From Brevundimonas vesicularis (GTDB taxonomy: Bacteria; Pseudomonadota; Alphaproteobacteria; Caulobacterales; Caulobacteraceae), in assembly GCF_014204545.1 (NCBI RefSeq), contig NZ_JACHLJ010000001.1, positions 930,001-994,000 on the forward strand: DNA of 64,000 nucleotides, given 5' to 3'. The notes beneath the pieces are model-generated. The model had not been told where the DNA came from. It searched no databases and saw only the letters and a list, made by a program, of their open reading frames with translations. The position numbers were made by a program, and so were the translations under genes. Numbering within the stretch: the first letter of the stretch is position 1; every line of letters starts with the position of its first letter. Shown piece by piece: positions 9,487 through 17,062 of the stretch.

Positions 9487-9633
9487 CCTTCTCCCCTCGG
9501 GGGAGAAGATGGCTCGCGGAGCGAGACGGATGAGGGGGTTGCCGGATACGGGCCCGCTCTTGCCGTCAGTGGTGCGGACAGAGCCCCCTCATCCGAGCCC
9601 TTCGGGCCCACCTTCTCCCCCGAGGGGGGAAGG
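9487..9633. repeat. REPIN: inverted REP doublet
   Basis: Two copies of a ~50-bp palindromic element face each other at 9487-9538 and 9584-9633, separated by 45 bp. Each contains the short hairpin CTTCTCCCC...GGGGAGAAG, a second small stem (GGCTCGCGGAGCGAG; GAGCCCTTCGGGC) and a GGATGAGGGGG end. This is the structure of REP doublets mobilised in trans by RAYT transposases, common in intergenic spaces of Caulobacterales-type genomes. It lies between the uxuB-like gene and uxaA. No RAYT gene is in the window. Confidence 0.8.
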
Positions 9634-9660
9634 AAGAAAATGGCGAGTTCAGCCATCATT

Positions 9661-11130
9661 CTAGTCCACGACCTGTATCGCAGCGTCGATCGCGCCGTTC
9701 CGGCTGAGCGACAGATAGGCGCCCGTGACCGCGACCGCGAACCGGTCGTCGGCGGCGAGCGCGGGCGGGAAGACGGCGGACAGGCTCAGCAAGGCCGATA
9801 CCCGCGCCTGGTCGTCAGCGGCGCCGGCCAGCAGTTCGGCGGTCCTCGCCGCCAGGGGATCATCGACGACGAAGGTCTCGCCGCTTTCGGTCCCGCCCGA
9901 CTGCCATTTCATCCAGGCGGCGACGCCCAGGGCGATGGCGTCGATGCCCTGCCCGGTCGCCAAACGTTCGGCGGCGCCAGCCAGCAGACGCTGGGGCAGT
10001 TTCTGCGAACCGTCCATGGCGATCTGGCGGGTCCGGTGCATCAGGGCCGCGTTCGAAAACCGGGCCATCAGCGCATCGCGATAGGCGGGGATGTCCAGGC
10101 CGGACGGCGGGTGCAGCGTCGTTTGCGCTTCGTCCCACAGGGCTTCGACATAGGCGCGGAAGGCAGGGACGGCCACGACCTCGTGGACATGCTCATGACC
10201 CGACAGGGCGCCCAGATAGGCGATGGCCGAATGGGCGCCGTTCAGCAGCCGCAGCTTGGCGTCCTCCCAGGGTTCGACCGCGTCGGTCAGTTGCACGCCC
10301 AGAGCCGCAAAGTCCGGGCGCTCGCCGGCGAACCAGTCTTCGATTACCCATTGGGTGAAGGGTTCAGCCTTCACCATCCCCCGGTCTTCGACGCTGAGAC
10401 GGGTGGTCAGGCGGCCGATGTCGTCGGGGGTGGTCGCCGGGACAATCCGATCGATCATCGTTTGGGGGAAAGCGCCTTCGGCCTCGATCCAGTCGGCCAG
10501 CGAAGGGTCGATCCGACGAGCCATGGCGATGACGCCGGCGCGGATGCGCTTCCCGTTGTGGGGAAGGTTATCGCAACTGATGACGGTGAAGGGCTTGAGG
10601 CCTGCGGCCTTCCTCGCGCGCAAGGCCGCGACAATGAAGCCGGGCGCGGTTCGGGGCGCGGCGATATCAACCAGATCGCCCTCGACATCAGCGTCGCTCA
10701 AAAGCAGATCGCCCGTCGCCGGGTCGAGCCGATAGCCCTTCTCGGTCACGGTCAGGGTGATGATGTGGACATCGGCGTCGGCCATGGCGGCGACCAGGGC
10801 GGCGGGATCCTCCGGCCCGACCATCACGCCCGCGCAGGCGCCGATCACCCGCAGATGCTCCTCCGATCCGTCACGCACGACCAGGGTGTAGAGGCTGTCC
10901 TGCGGGTTCAGTTGCTCGCGCACGTCGGGCGACCGGAGCGAGGCGCCCAGCACGCCCCAACGCAGGTCGCCTCGCCTGATCGCATCATCAAACACAACCG
11001 CCTGGTGGGCGCGATGGAAGGCGCCGATGCCTAGATGGACGACACCCGTCTTCACCTGGGCGCGGTCGTAGCCGGGGACGGCGACGTCGGCGGGCAGCCC
11101 CTTCAGGGCGGCTTGGTTCAGTCTGCTCAC
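9661..11130 (-). CDS. Hexuronate (fructuronate/tagaturonate) reductase, mannitol dehydrogenase family
   Basis: NADH-dependent long-chain mannitol-dehydrogenase family oxidoreductase, 489 aa. VHLGIGAFHRAHQA (about 32-45) is the dinucleotide-binding start, followed by TVTEKGY and the catalytic-domain motif KLRLLNGAHSAIAYLG. The GAFHRAHQA signature is of the UxuB (fructuronate reductase) type rather than the E. coli UxaB type, yet the neighbours are UxaC and UxaA, so the physiological product should be altronate from tagaturonate. The start is GTG at 11130, forming a GTGA overlap with the uxaC stop, which shows tight translational coupling. I leave the symbol open because substrate choice between UxaB and UxuB activity cannot be settled here. 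Confidence 0.88.
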   Translation of the reverse strand: MSRLNQAALKGLPADVAVPGYDRAQVKTGVVHLGIGAFHRAHQAVVFDDAIRRGDLRWGVLGASLRSPDVREQLNPQDSLYTLVVRDGSEEHLRVIGACAGVMVGPEDPAALVAAMADADVHIITLTVTEKGYRLDPATGDLLLSDADVEGDLVDIAAPRTAPGFIVAALRARKAAGLKPFTVISCDNLPHNGKRIRAGVIAMARRIDPSLADWIEAEGAFPQTMIDRIVPATTPDDIGRLTTRLSVEDRGMVKAEPFTQWVIEDWFAGERPDFAALGVQLTDAVEPWEDAKLRLLNGAHSAIAYLGALSGHEHVHEVVAVPAFRAYVEALWDEAQTTLHPPSGLDIPAYRDALMARFSNAALMHRTRQIAMDGSQKLPQRLLAGAAERLATGQGIDAIALGVAAWMKWQSGGTESGETFVVDDPLAARTAELLAGAADDQARVSALLSLSAVFPPALAADDRFAVAVTGAYLSLSRNGAIDAAIQVVD

Positions 11131-12542
11131 AGCTTGTACGCCGCCTTGACCAGGCCATAGGTCAGAGCGTGGGCCAGTTCGTGGGCCTCGTCCTCCTCCA
11201 TTCGGTGCTCGACAACCAGTTTGGCCAGGAAACCGCAGTCCATGCGCCGCGCCACGTCGTGGCGGGCGGGTATGGACAGGAAGGCGCGGGTGTCGTCGTT
11301 GAAGCCGACCGTATTGTAGAAGCCGGCCGTTTCGGTGACCTGTTTGCGGAAGCGACGCATCCCCTCGGGACTGTCGTGGAACCACCAACTCGGCCCCAGC
11401 TTCAGCGCCGGATAGTGACCGGCGAGCGGTGCGAGTTCGCGGCTGTATGTGGTCTCGTCCAAGGTGAACAGGATCAGAGACAGACGGCTGTCCGAGCCGA
11501 ACCGATCCAGCAGCGGCTTCAGCGCGCGGACGTAGTCGGTCTGGGTCGGGATATCGCAGCCCTTGTCACGGCCGAAGCGGTTGAAGACGGTGGCTGAATG
11601 GTTGCGGAAGCTGCCGGGGTGCAACTGCATCACCAGACCATCCTCGACCGACATGACGGCCATTTCGGTCAGCATCTGGCCGCGGAACAGTTCGGCGTCG
11701 GCGGCGCTGGCAGGGGCGGTCGAGACACGCCGGAACAGGGCCTCGGCTTCGGCCTTGGGCAGATCGGCGGTGAAGGCGGTCGGGTGGCCGTGATCGGTCG
11801 AGGTCGCGCCCATCGCGATAAAGAAGGCGCGACGGTCGCGCAGGGCCTGCAGATAGCCGTCCCAGTTCATCGTATCGCGGCCGGTCTGATCGGCCAGAAC
11901 CTTCAGATTGTCGCGGAAACCCTCGTAGTCGGGGTCCAGCACCGGGTCGGGGCGATAGGCGGTCAGCACCTGTCCCTTCCAGCCCGAGGCTGCGATGGTC
12001 CTGTGATGCTCCAGCGTGTCCAGCGGGCTCTCGGTCGTGGTCAGGACCTCGATATTGTAGCGATCGAACAGGGCGCGCGGCCTGAAAGCGTCGGTCTTCA
12101 GGGCCGCATCGATCACGTCGTAATAGTGATCCGCCGTCTGGGCCGACAGGCGCACGTCGATGCCGAACGCCTCAGCATAGACCCAGTCGTGCCACATCCG
12201 CGAAGGCGTCCCCCGGAACAGGTGATAGTGCTCGGCGAAGCGCCGCCAGATCTTGCGCGGATCCGTTTCAACCGGCCCGCCATCGGCGCGCGGCACGCCC
12301 AGATCCTCCATCGCCATGCCCTGCGAGTGCAGCATGCGGAAGACGTAGTGGTCGGGCGTGATCAGAAGTTCGGCCGGATTGGCAAAGGGTTCGTTCAACG
12401 CAAACCAGCTCGGGTCCGTATGACCATGCGGGCTGATGATCGGCAGCCCCTTGATCTCACCATACAGACGACGCGCGATCGCCCGGGTGTCGGCGTCCGC
12501 CGGAAACAGGCGATCGGGGTTCAGTTTGAGCGGATGAACCAT
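11127..12542 (-). CDS. uxaC: Glucuronate/galacturonate isomerase
   Basis: Converts D-galacturonate to D-tagaturonate and D-glucuronate to D-fructuronate, the entry step of the hexuronate branch. The 471 aa length equals that of the E. coli enzyme (470). The metal-binding motif IISPHGHTDPSWF gives H39 and H41, and the amidohydrolase-like fold continues with MWHDWVYAEAFG, TTESPLDTLEHH and GFNDDTRAFLSIPARHD. The start at 12542 is preferred over ATGs at 12554 and 12629 because TGAGGA precedes it at good spacing. It is the first gene of the operon with the reductase and uxaA, and a LacI-type operator candidate lies 83 nt upstream. Confidence 0.95.
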   Translation of the reverse strand: MVHPLKLNPDRLFPADADTRAIARRLYGEIKGLPIISPHGHTDPSWFALNEPFANPAELLITPDHYVFRMLHSQGMAMEDLGVPRADGGPVETDPRKIWRRFAEHYHLFRGTPSRMWHDWVYAEAFGIDVRLSAQTADHYYDVIDAALKTDAFRPRALFDRYNIEVLTTTESPLDTLEHHRTIAASGWKGQVLTAYRPDPVLDPDYEGFRDNLKVLADQTGRDTMNWDGYLQALRDRRAFFIAMGATSTDHGHPTAFTADLPKAEAEALFRRVSTAPASAADAELFRGQMLTEMAVMSVEDGLVMQLHPGSFRNHSATVFNRFGRDKGCDIPTQTDYVRALKPLLDRFGSDSRLSLILFTLDETTYSRELAPLAGHYPALKLGPSWWFHDSPEGMRRFRKQVTETAGFYNTVGFNDDTRAFLSIPARHDVARRMDCGFLAKLVVEHRMEEDEAHELAHALTYGLVKAAYKL

Positions 12543-12624
12543 AGCGTTCCTCATGGCCTCGTGTCGGAGGCTTCGTTCGCCTCTCAATCTTGATCCAACA
12601 AACCTACAACATCGGCCGCAAAAA

Positions 12625-12638
12625 GACACCGGTTACCA
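12625..12638 (-). promoter_or_regulatory. LacI-type operator candidate before uxaC operon
   Basis: GACACCGGTTACCA shares GACACCGGT and the final CCA with the candidate operator before the TonB receptor (5053-5066). Around the central CCGG it keeps G..ACC/GGT..C symmetry but lacks the outer T and the exact outer A, so it is an imperfect site. Its position 83-96 nt upstream of the uxaC start fits a promoter-proximal operator. Confidence 0.4.
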
Positions 12639-12703
12639 TCATCGAACCTCAGCTTGTCTTTGGGCGTCGCACGTCGGATTTTCGGCAAGCCTGCGCTGGC
12701 GCC

Positions 12704-12732
12704 TTGCGTCCGGCCGCGAGGCTGGACATAAG
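12704..12732 (+). promoter_or_regulatory. Possible promoter of tRNA-Thr
   Basis: TTGCGT (12704-12709), 17-bp spacer, CATAAG (12727-12732), followed by a GC-rich stretch and the tRNA 21 bases later. The boxes are only moderate matches to a housekeeping promoter; the position is the main support. Confidence 0.3.
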
Positions 12733-12753
12733 GGCCCCTCACCGCCCGTGCGG

Positions 12754-12829
12754 GCCGGCTTAGCTCAGTTGGTAGAGCGCCAGTTTTGTAAACTGGATGT
12801 CGCGGGTTCGATTCCTGCAGCCGGCACCA
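12754..12829 (+). tRNA. tRNA-Thr (anticodon TGT)
   Basis: Complete 76-nt cloverleaf with encoded CCA. The acceptor stem GCCGGCT pairs with AGCCGGC, the D arm contains AGCTCAGTTGGTAGAGC, the anticodon stem CCAGT/ACTGG encloses the loop TTTGTAA giving anticodon TGT (reads ACA, threonine), and the T arm contains GGGTTCGATTCC. The discriminator base is A. It ends 21 bp before the TetR gene, which may be co-transcribed with it. Confidence 0.97.
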
Positions 12830-12850
12830 CGCCTTTCGACCATTGGGGAC

Positions 12851-13477
12851 ATGGCCGACACAACCAATAAGCTGGGCCACAAGATCGGTGCGCGAGGCGG
12901 CAGAACCCGCCAGGCGATCCTCGACGCGACCCAGCGCCTGTTGAACGAGCGGCACTACGGGGAAATCCGCGTCGCCGATCTGGCCTCGGCCGCCGGCGTA
13001 TCACCGTCGAATTTCTACACCTATTTCAAGACGGTCGAAGAACCTGTTCTGGCGCTGTGCGAGGTCGCTGCGACGGATTTCCAGGGGCTGGCGGCGCATT
13101 TCCAGGCCGACTGGCCGGGCGACAAGGCCTTCGTCATCGCACGCGCCTTCATTCTGGACGTGATGGCCATCTGGCGCAGTCACGGTCAGGTGCTGCGTGT
13201 CGAGCATATGCTGGCCGACAATGGCGACGCCGCCTTCGTCGAGAGCCGAGTGCGCCGCCTGCGCCGTCTGCACCTGGCCATTGAACGCCGCGTGGCCCAG
13301 GCCCACGCCAGCGGGCTGCACCCCAAGGATTACAATCCGCGCCTGGCCTCCTATCAGATCGCCTCGATCGCGGAATCGACGGCGGCCAGTTTCGATCTGT
13401 TGCGGCGGGCCGATACGCCCGAAGCCATCCTGGATACGGCGGCCATCATTATCGTGAAGCTGACGACGGGACGTTAG
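12851..13477 (+). CDS. TetR/AcrR-family transcriptional regulator
   Basis: The 208 aa protein has an N-terminal HTH (GGRTRQAILDATQRLLNERHYGEIRVADLASAAGVSPSNFYTYFKTVEEPV, about residues 14-65), the classic TetR_N domain with the SNFYTYF recognition helix. The helical C-terminal ligand domain is not specific to a recognised subfamily. The start was placed at 12851 (MADTTNKLG) because an earlier in-frame ATG at 12797 lies inside the tRNA. Targets are unknown: the convergent prepilin peptidase gene overlaps its 3' end by 4 bp, and the RND pump operon with TetR-like palindromes is 8 kb away. Confidence 0.88.
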   Translation: MADTTNKLGHKIGARGGRTRQAILDATQRLLNERHYGEIRVADLASAAGVSPSNFYTYFKTVEEPVLALCEVAATDFQGLAAHFQADWPGDKAFVIARAFILDVMAIWRSHGQVLRVEHMLADNGDAAFVESRVRRLRRLHLAIERRVAQAHASGLHPKDYNPRLASYQIASIAESTAASFDLLRRADTPEAILDTAAIIIVKLTTGR

Positions 13478-14238
13478 AGGCCCAAAGGCCCATACAGCCA
13501 GGTCAACCAGATCCCGACGGCCAGGAAGACGCCGAAGGGCAGCTTCTCCGATCCGCTGACGCTGCGCCGGACCACCAAAATACCGAAGACCAGACTGAGC
13601 CCGACCGCGCAGGCCCACAGCAGCACGCTGGGCAGGCCCATCCAGCCGACCCAGGCCCCTGCTCCCGCGAACAGGAAGGGGTCGCCTCCCCCCAGTCCCT
13701 GGCGTTTTCGGACGAGCTGGTACAGCCAGCCGACCAGCCAAAGTCCGCCAAAACCGACAGCCGCGCCAATCAGGTTGGATAAACCGAGGCCCCAATCCAG
13801 AATCAGCGCGACCGTGACGCCTGTCGAGATCAAGGGCAGCGTCAGACTATCAGGCAGCCAGAAGTGTTCGCCGTCGACGATGGCGATCAGCAACAGCTGC
13901 CAACCCAGAATGGCCGTGGCGGCGATCATGAATGTCGAGGCGCCGCTTGTCGCGCCCCATACCCCGGCCCAGATCCCGACGCCGGCCGACGCCAGTTCGA
14001 TCAAAGGATAACGTGGCGAAATCCGGGTGTGGCATCGCGCGCACCGCCCGCGCAAGGCAAGCCAGCTGAACACCGGCACAAGCTCCCAAGGGCGTAGTGC
14101 TTGATCGCAGCCACGGCATCGCGAGCGGGCGACGACGATGTCCTCGTCGCGCGGCAGGCGAACGCTGACGGCGGCGATGAAACTGCCGACGATCAGGCCC
14201 AGCCCGCCCATGACGGCGGCGGCGAGTACAGGATTCAT
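13474..14238 (-). CDS. Prepilin leader peptidase (A24 family)
   Basis: Inner-membrane aspartic protease of 254 aa that cleaves and N-methylates type IV prepilin-like proteins. The N-terminal GSFIAAVSVRLPRDE is followed by a four-cysteine metal motif (C41/C44 and C66/C69) and YPLIELASA, typical of bifunctional enzymes. The active aspartates are D122 (IVDGEHFWLPD) and D186 in GLGGGDPFLFAGAGAWVG. In most members the second motif reads GxGDxK; here the residues after D are PFLF, so the usual Lys is absent. It lies 33 nt downstream of feoB on the same strand and may share its transcript; no pilin genes are nearby. Its 3' end overlaps the TetR gene by 4 bp. Confidence 0.9.
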   Translation of the reverse strand: MNPVLAAAVMGGLGLIVGSFIAAVSVRLPRDEDIVVARSRCRGCDQALRPWELVPVFSWLALRGRCARCHTRISPRYPLIELASAGVGIWAGVWGATSGASTFMIAATAILGWQLLLIAIVDGEHFWLPDSLTLPLISTGVTVALILDWGLGLSNLIGAAVGFGGLWLVGWLYQLVRKRQGLGGGDPFLFAGAGAWVGWMGLPSVLLWACAVGLSLVFGILVVRRSVSGSEKLPFGVFLAVGIWLTWLYGPLGL

Positions 14239-14271
14239 CAGGGCGTCCAGACGGCGGCGAACCGCCTTGGC

Positions 14272-16137
14272 TTAGCCGCCTCCGAGCGCCACCGCCACAT
14301 GATAGGTGGCCAGCGACGCCAGATAGGCCAGACCGAACATGTAGCCGATCATGATCCAGGTCCATTTCAGCGAGTTGGTCTCGCGCCGCACCACGCCCAA
14401 GGTCGCTACACACTGAGGCGCAAAGATGTACCAGGCCAGGAACGACAGGGCCGTTGCCAACGACCAGTGCGACGCCAACGTCGAGGCAAGGAGGCCCGTC
14501 GCATTCTCGGCGTCTGCGATGGCGTAGGTCGTCCCCAGCGCCGCCACCGCGACCTCACGCGCCGCCATGCCGGGGATCAGGGCGATGACCATCTGCCAGT
14601 TGAAGCCGATGGGCGCGAAGATCGGCTCAAGCGCCCGACCGATCATCCCGGCGAACGAATAGTCGATGGCCGGCAGGGTCGCATTCTCCGGCGGATAGGG
14701 GAAGGTCGCCAGCACCCACAGAATGATTACGAGCGGCAGGATGATACGGCCCGCCCGGTTCAGGAATATCTTGGCCCGGAGCCACAGGTTGAAGCCTACG
14801 CTCTTCAGGTCCGGCGTCTTGTAGGTCGGCAGCTCCATCATGAAGGGCTCGACCGCGCCGCGCCAGAACACCTTGCGGATCACCAGCGACACCAGAAGCG
14901 CGCTGACGATGCCGGCGGCGTAGAGGCCGAACATCACCAGACCCTGTAGGTTCGCGAAGCCCCAGACCGTCTCGTTCGGAATGAAGGCGGCGATGATCAG
15001 CGTATAGACCGGGATGCGCGCCGAGCAGGTCATCAGGGGGGCGACCAGGATGGTGGTCAGGCGGTCGCGCCGCGAATCGATCACTCGCGCCGCCATGACG
15101 CCGGGAATGGCGCAGGCGAAACTGGACAGCAGCGGGATGAAGGCCCGGCCGTGCAGCCCCGCCCCGCCCATGATCTTGTCCATCAGGAAGGCCGCGCGGG
15201 CCATATAGCCGAAGTCTTCCAGCGCAATGATGAACAGGAACAGGATCAGAATCTGCGGCAGGAACACCAGCACGCTGCCGACGCCGGAAATGATGCCGTC
15301 CACGATCAGGCTTTGCAGCAGACCGTCGGGCAGCACATTGGCGACCAGGCCGCCCAACCAGGCGATGCCGGCCTCGATGCCGCCCATCAGGGGCGCGGCC
15401 CAGCTGAATACGGCCTGGAACATCACGAACAGCAGGGCGAACAGGATCAGCAGCCCGCCGACCGGATGCAGCAGCACCGAGTCGATCTTGCCGGTCAGCG
15501 TATCCGGCCGCTCGGGCGGGCGAACGCAGGCCTTCATGATCCGCTCGGCCTCGCGCGCGGCGGTCCGCAACTCGGCGGCGTCCGGACTGCGCCACTGGCT
15601 TTCAGTCACGGCGGCGACGGCGGCCTGGTCTTCTATCGCGGCGACCAGATCGTCGATGCCGCGCTTGCGCGTCGCCACGGTGGTGATGATCGGTACGCCC
15701 AGTTCGGCGCGCAGTCGCTCCAGATCGATGCGCAGCCCCTGGCGCTGGGCGATGTCATACATGTTCAACGCCAGAACCATGGGCCGACCCACCGCCTTCA
15801 GCTCCAGAATCAGGCGCAGGACCAGGCGCAGGTTGGTGGCGTCCGCGACGCAGACCACCACGTCAGGCGGCGTCTCGCCGGCCAGTCGCCCCAGCACTGC
15901 GTCGCGCGTGACCTCCTCGTCCGGGCTGCGGGCGCGCAGGGAATAGGTGCCGGGCAGGTCCAGCACCGACATCGTGCGGCCGGAGGCGCGGATCAGGCCT
16001 TCCTTGCGCTCCACGGTCACGCCGGCGTAGTTGGCGACCTTCTGGTGAGCGCCGGTCAGGGCGTTGAACAGGGCCGTCTTGCCGCTGTTGGGATTGCCGA
16101 CCAGAGCAACGCGAGCGGTCTTCAGCGCAATGTCCAT
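14272..16137 (-). CDS. feoB: Ferrous iron transporter B
   Basis: Inner-membrane Fe(II) transporter with cytoplasmic G domain, 621 aa (a short form compared with ~770 aa in E. coli). G1 is GNPNSGKT at residues 14-21, switch I is around VTVE (41-43), G3 is DLPG at 60-63, and G4 is NMYD near 123. The membrane part carries the two Gate motifs (AFACAIPGVMAARVI-like and PGMAAREVAVAALG). The start ATG shares one base with the feoA stop. A candidate Fur site upstream of feoA would repress both genes when iron is plentiful. Confidence 0.95.
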   Translation of the reverse strand: MDIALKTARVALVGNPNSGKTALFNALTGAHQKVANYAGVTVERKEGLIRASGRTMSVLDLPGTYSLRARSPDEEVTRDAVLGRLAGETPPDVVVCVADATNLRLVLRLILELKAVGRPMVLALNMYDIAQRQGLRIDLERLRAELGVPIITTVATRKRGIDDLVAAIEDQAAVAAVTESQWRSPDAAELRTAAREAERIMKACVRPPERPDTLTGKIDSVLLHPVGGLLILFALLFVMFQAVFSWAAPLMGGIEAGIAWLGGLVANVLPDGLLQSLIVDGIISGVGSVLVFLPQILILFLFIIALEDFGYMARAAFLMDKIMGGAGLHGRAFIPLLSSFACAIPGVMAARVIDSRRDRLTTILVAPLMTCSARIPVYTLIIAAFIPNETVWGFANLQGLVMFGLYAAGIVSALLVSLVIRKVFWRGAVEPFMMELPTYKTPDLKSVGFNLWLRAKIFLNRAGRIILPLVIILWVLATFPYPPENATLPAIDYSFAGMIGRALEPIFAPIGFNWQMVIALIPGMAAREVAVAALGTTYAIADAENATGLLASTLASHWSLATALSFLAWYIFAPQCVATLGVVRRETNSLKWTWIMIGYMFGLAYLASLATYHVAVALGGG

Positions 16138-16403
16138 CAGGCGGCGCCCAGCCGGATCGACAGGCTTTCCGCCTCGTGACGACGCAGGGCCACGCGCATG
16201 TCGTCCACCTTCATGGCGATGGGGTCGCGTCCGAACAGACCTTCGTGCAGCAGTTCGATCTGCGCGCCTTCGACAAAGCCCAGTTCAAGCAGACGGCGTT
16301 CCAGTTCGACCGTCTCGGCCTGATGGTGACAATGGGCGCCCACCTGAACGATGACGCCGCGATCGCCGCGTCGGGCCTGGCTCAACTTGATGGTGTCGGT
16401 CAA
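16137..16403 (-). CDS. feoA: Ferrous iron transport protein A
   Basis: Small cytoplasmic SH3-like partner of FeoB: residues KLSQARRGDRGVIVQVGAHCHH...LERRLLELGFVEGAQIELLHEGLFGRDPIAMKVDDMRVALRRHEAESL match the FeoA fold (~75-90 aa). The only ATG in frame is far upstream (16541) and would place the candidate Fur box inside the gene, adding 46 residues unlike any FeoA, so I chose the TTG at 16403 (88 aa). The ribosome binding site there is weak, and the start is the uncertain part. The stop overlaps feoB by one base. Confidence 0.8.
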   Translation of the reverse strand: MTDTIKLSQARRGDRGVIVQVGAHCHHQAETVELERRLLELGFVEGAQIELLHEGLFGRDPIAMKVDDMRVALRRHEAESLSIRLGAA

Positions 16404-16453
16404 TTCTACGCTCGCACGGGCGAGGCCGCTCCCCGACGGCTCCGCGTTTCTTT

Positions 16454-16467
16454 GACACTGATTATCA
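16454..16467 (-). promoter_or_regulatory. Candidate Fur box before feoAB
   Basis: On the minus strand TGATAATCAGTGTC matches 12 of 14 bases of the right part of the classical Fur consensus GATAATGATAATCATTATC. It lies about 51 nt upstream of the proposed feoA start, in the gap to the divergent cytochrome c gene, so it could affect either gene. Confidence 0.55.
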
Positions 16468-16554
16468 GGTGCGAGGGGGCTACGTCCAGCAGGACAGCTT
16501 GACCAATTGCCGCGCCGGTGCGTTGCGCTATCACAAGGCAAACAGGAAGCCGCA

Positions 16555-17058
16555 ATGACACGCCACGCCCTCGTCGCCCCCCTTCTTCTGGCCCCGCTTT
16601 TGACCCTGGCCGCCTGTGGTCAGGGCGAGCCGTCCGCAACCACGCCTGCCGCGCCGGTGCACGTGCTGACGGATGCGGAAAAGGCGACCCTGCTGGCCTC
16701 CCTACCTGCCCCCTACAATGCGGGCGATCTCGAGAACGGGCGTCGGGCGTTTGCGCGCTGTCGCGCCTGCCACACCATCGGCGAAGGCGGCCCCGACATG
16801 GCGGGGCCGAACCTGTATGGCGTGTTCGGCCGCAAGGCGGGCGATCGTCCGCGCTATAACTATTCCAACGCCATGCGCACGGCGAACTTCACCTGGGACG
16901 CCGAGAAGCTGGATCACTGGCTTGAAAACCCGCGCACCTTCCTGCCCGGCAACAAGATGACCTTCCCGGGTCTGCCCGACGCCACGGATCGCCGCGACGT
17001 CATCGCCTTCCTGAAGGTGGAGACGGGCTACAAGCCGGAGCCTGCGCCCGCCGCCTGA
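16555..17058 (+). CDS. Membrane-anchored class I cytochrome c (lipoprotein)
   Basis: The 167 aa electron carrier has a lipoprotein signal (LLAPLLTLAAC, lipobox LAAC) and one haem site C69-R-A-C72-H73, within ENGRRAFARCRACHTIGEGGPDMAGPNLYGVFGRKAG. NKMTFPG supplies the distal Met ligand. The pattern AGPNLYGVFGRKAG...YSNAM...W is that of cytochrome c2/c552-type proteins. AGGAAG precedes the ATG by five bases. Being lipidated, it probably works at the periplasmic face of the inner membrane. It is divergent from feoA; its partner oxidase or reductase is not in the window. Confidence 0.9.
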   Translation: MTRHALVAPLLLAPLLTLAACGQGEPSATTPAAPVHVLTDAEKATLLASLPAPYNAGDLENGRRAFARCRACHTIGEGGPDMAGPNLYGVFGRKAGDRPRYNYSNAMRTANFTWDAEKLDHWLENPRTFLPGNKMTFPGLPDATDRRDVIAFLKVETGYKPEPAPAA

Positions 17059-17062
17059 TCCG

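Noticed and set aside
12754-13477. tRNA-Thr as integration site of a mobile island
   Set aside because: No integrase, no direct repeat of the tRNA 3' end and no change in composition downstream.
15151-16179. Plus-strand open frame opposite feoB
   Set aside because: Gln/His/Arg-rich shadow of the FeoB G domain, with no family features.
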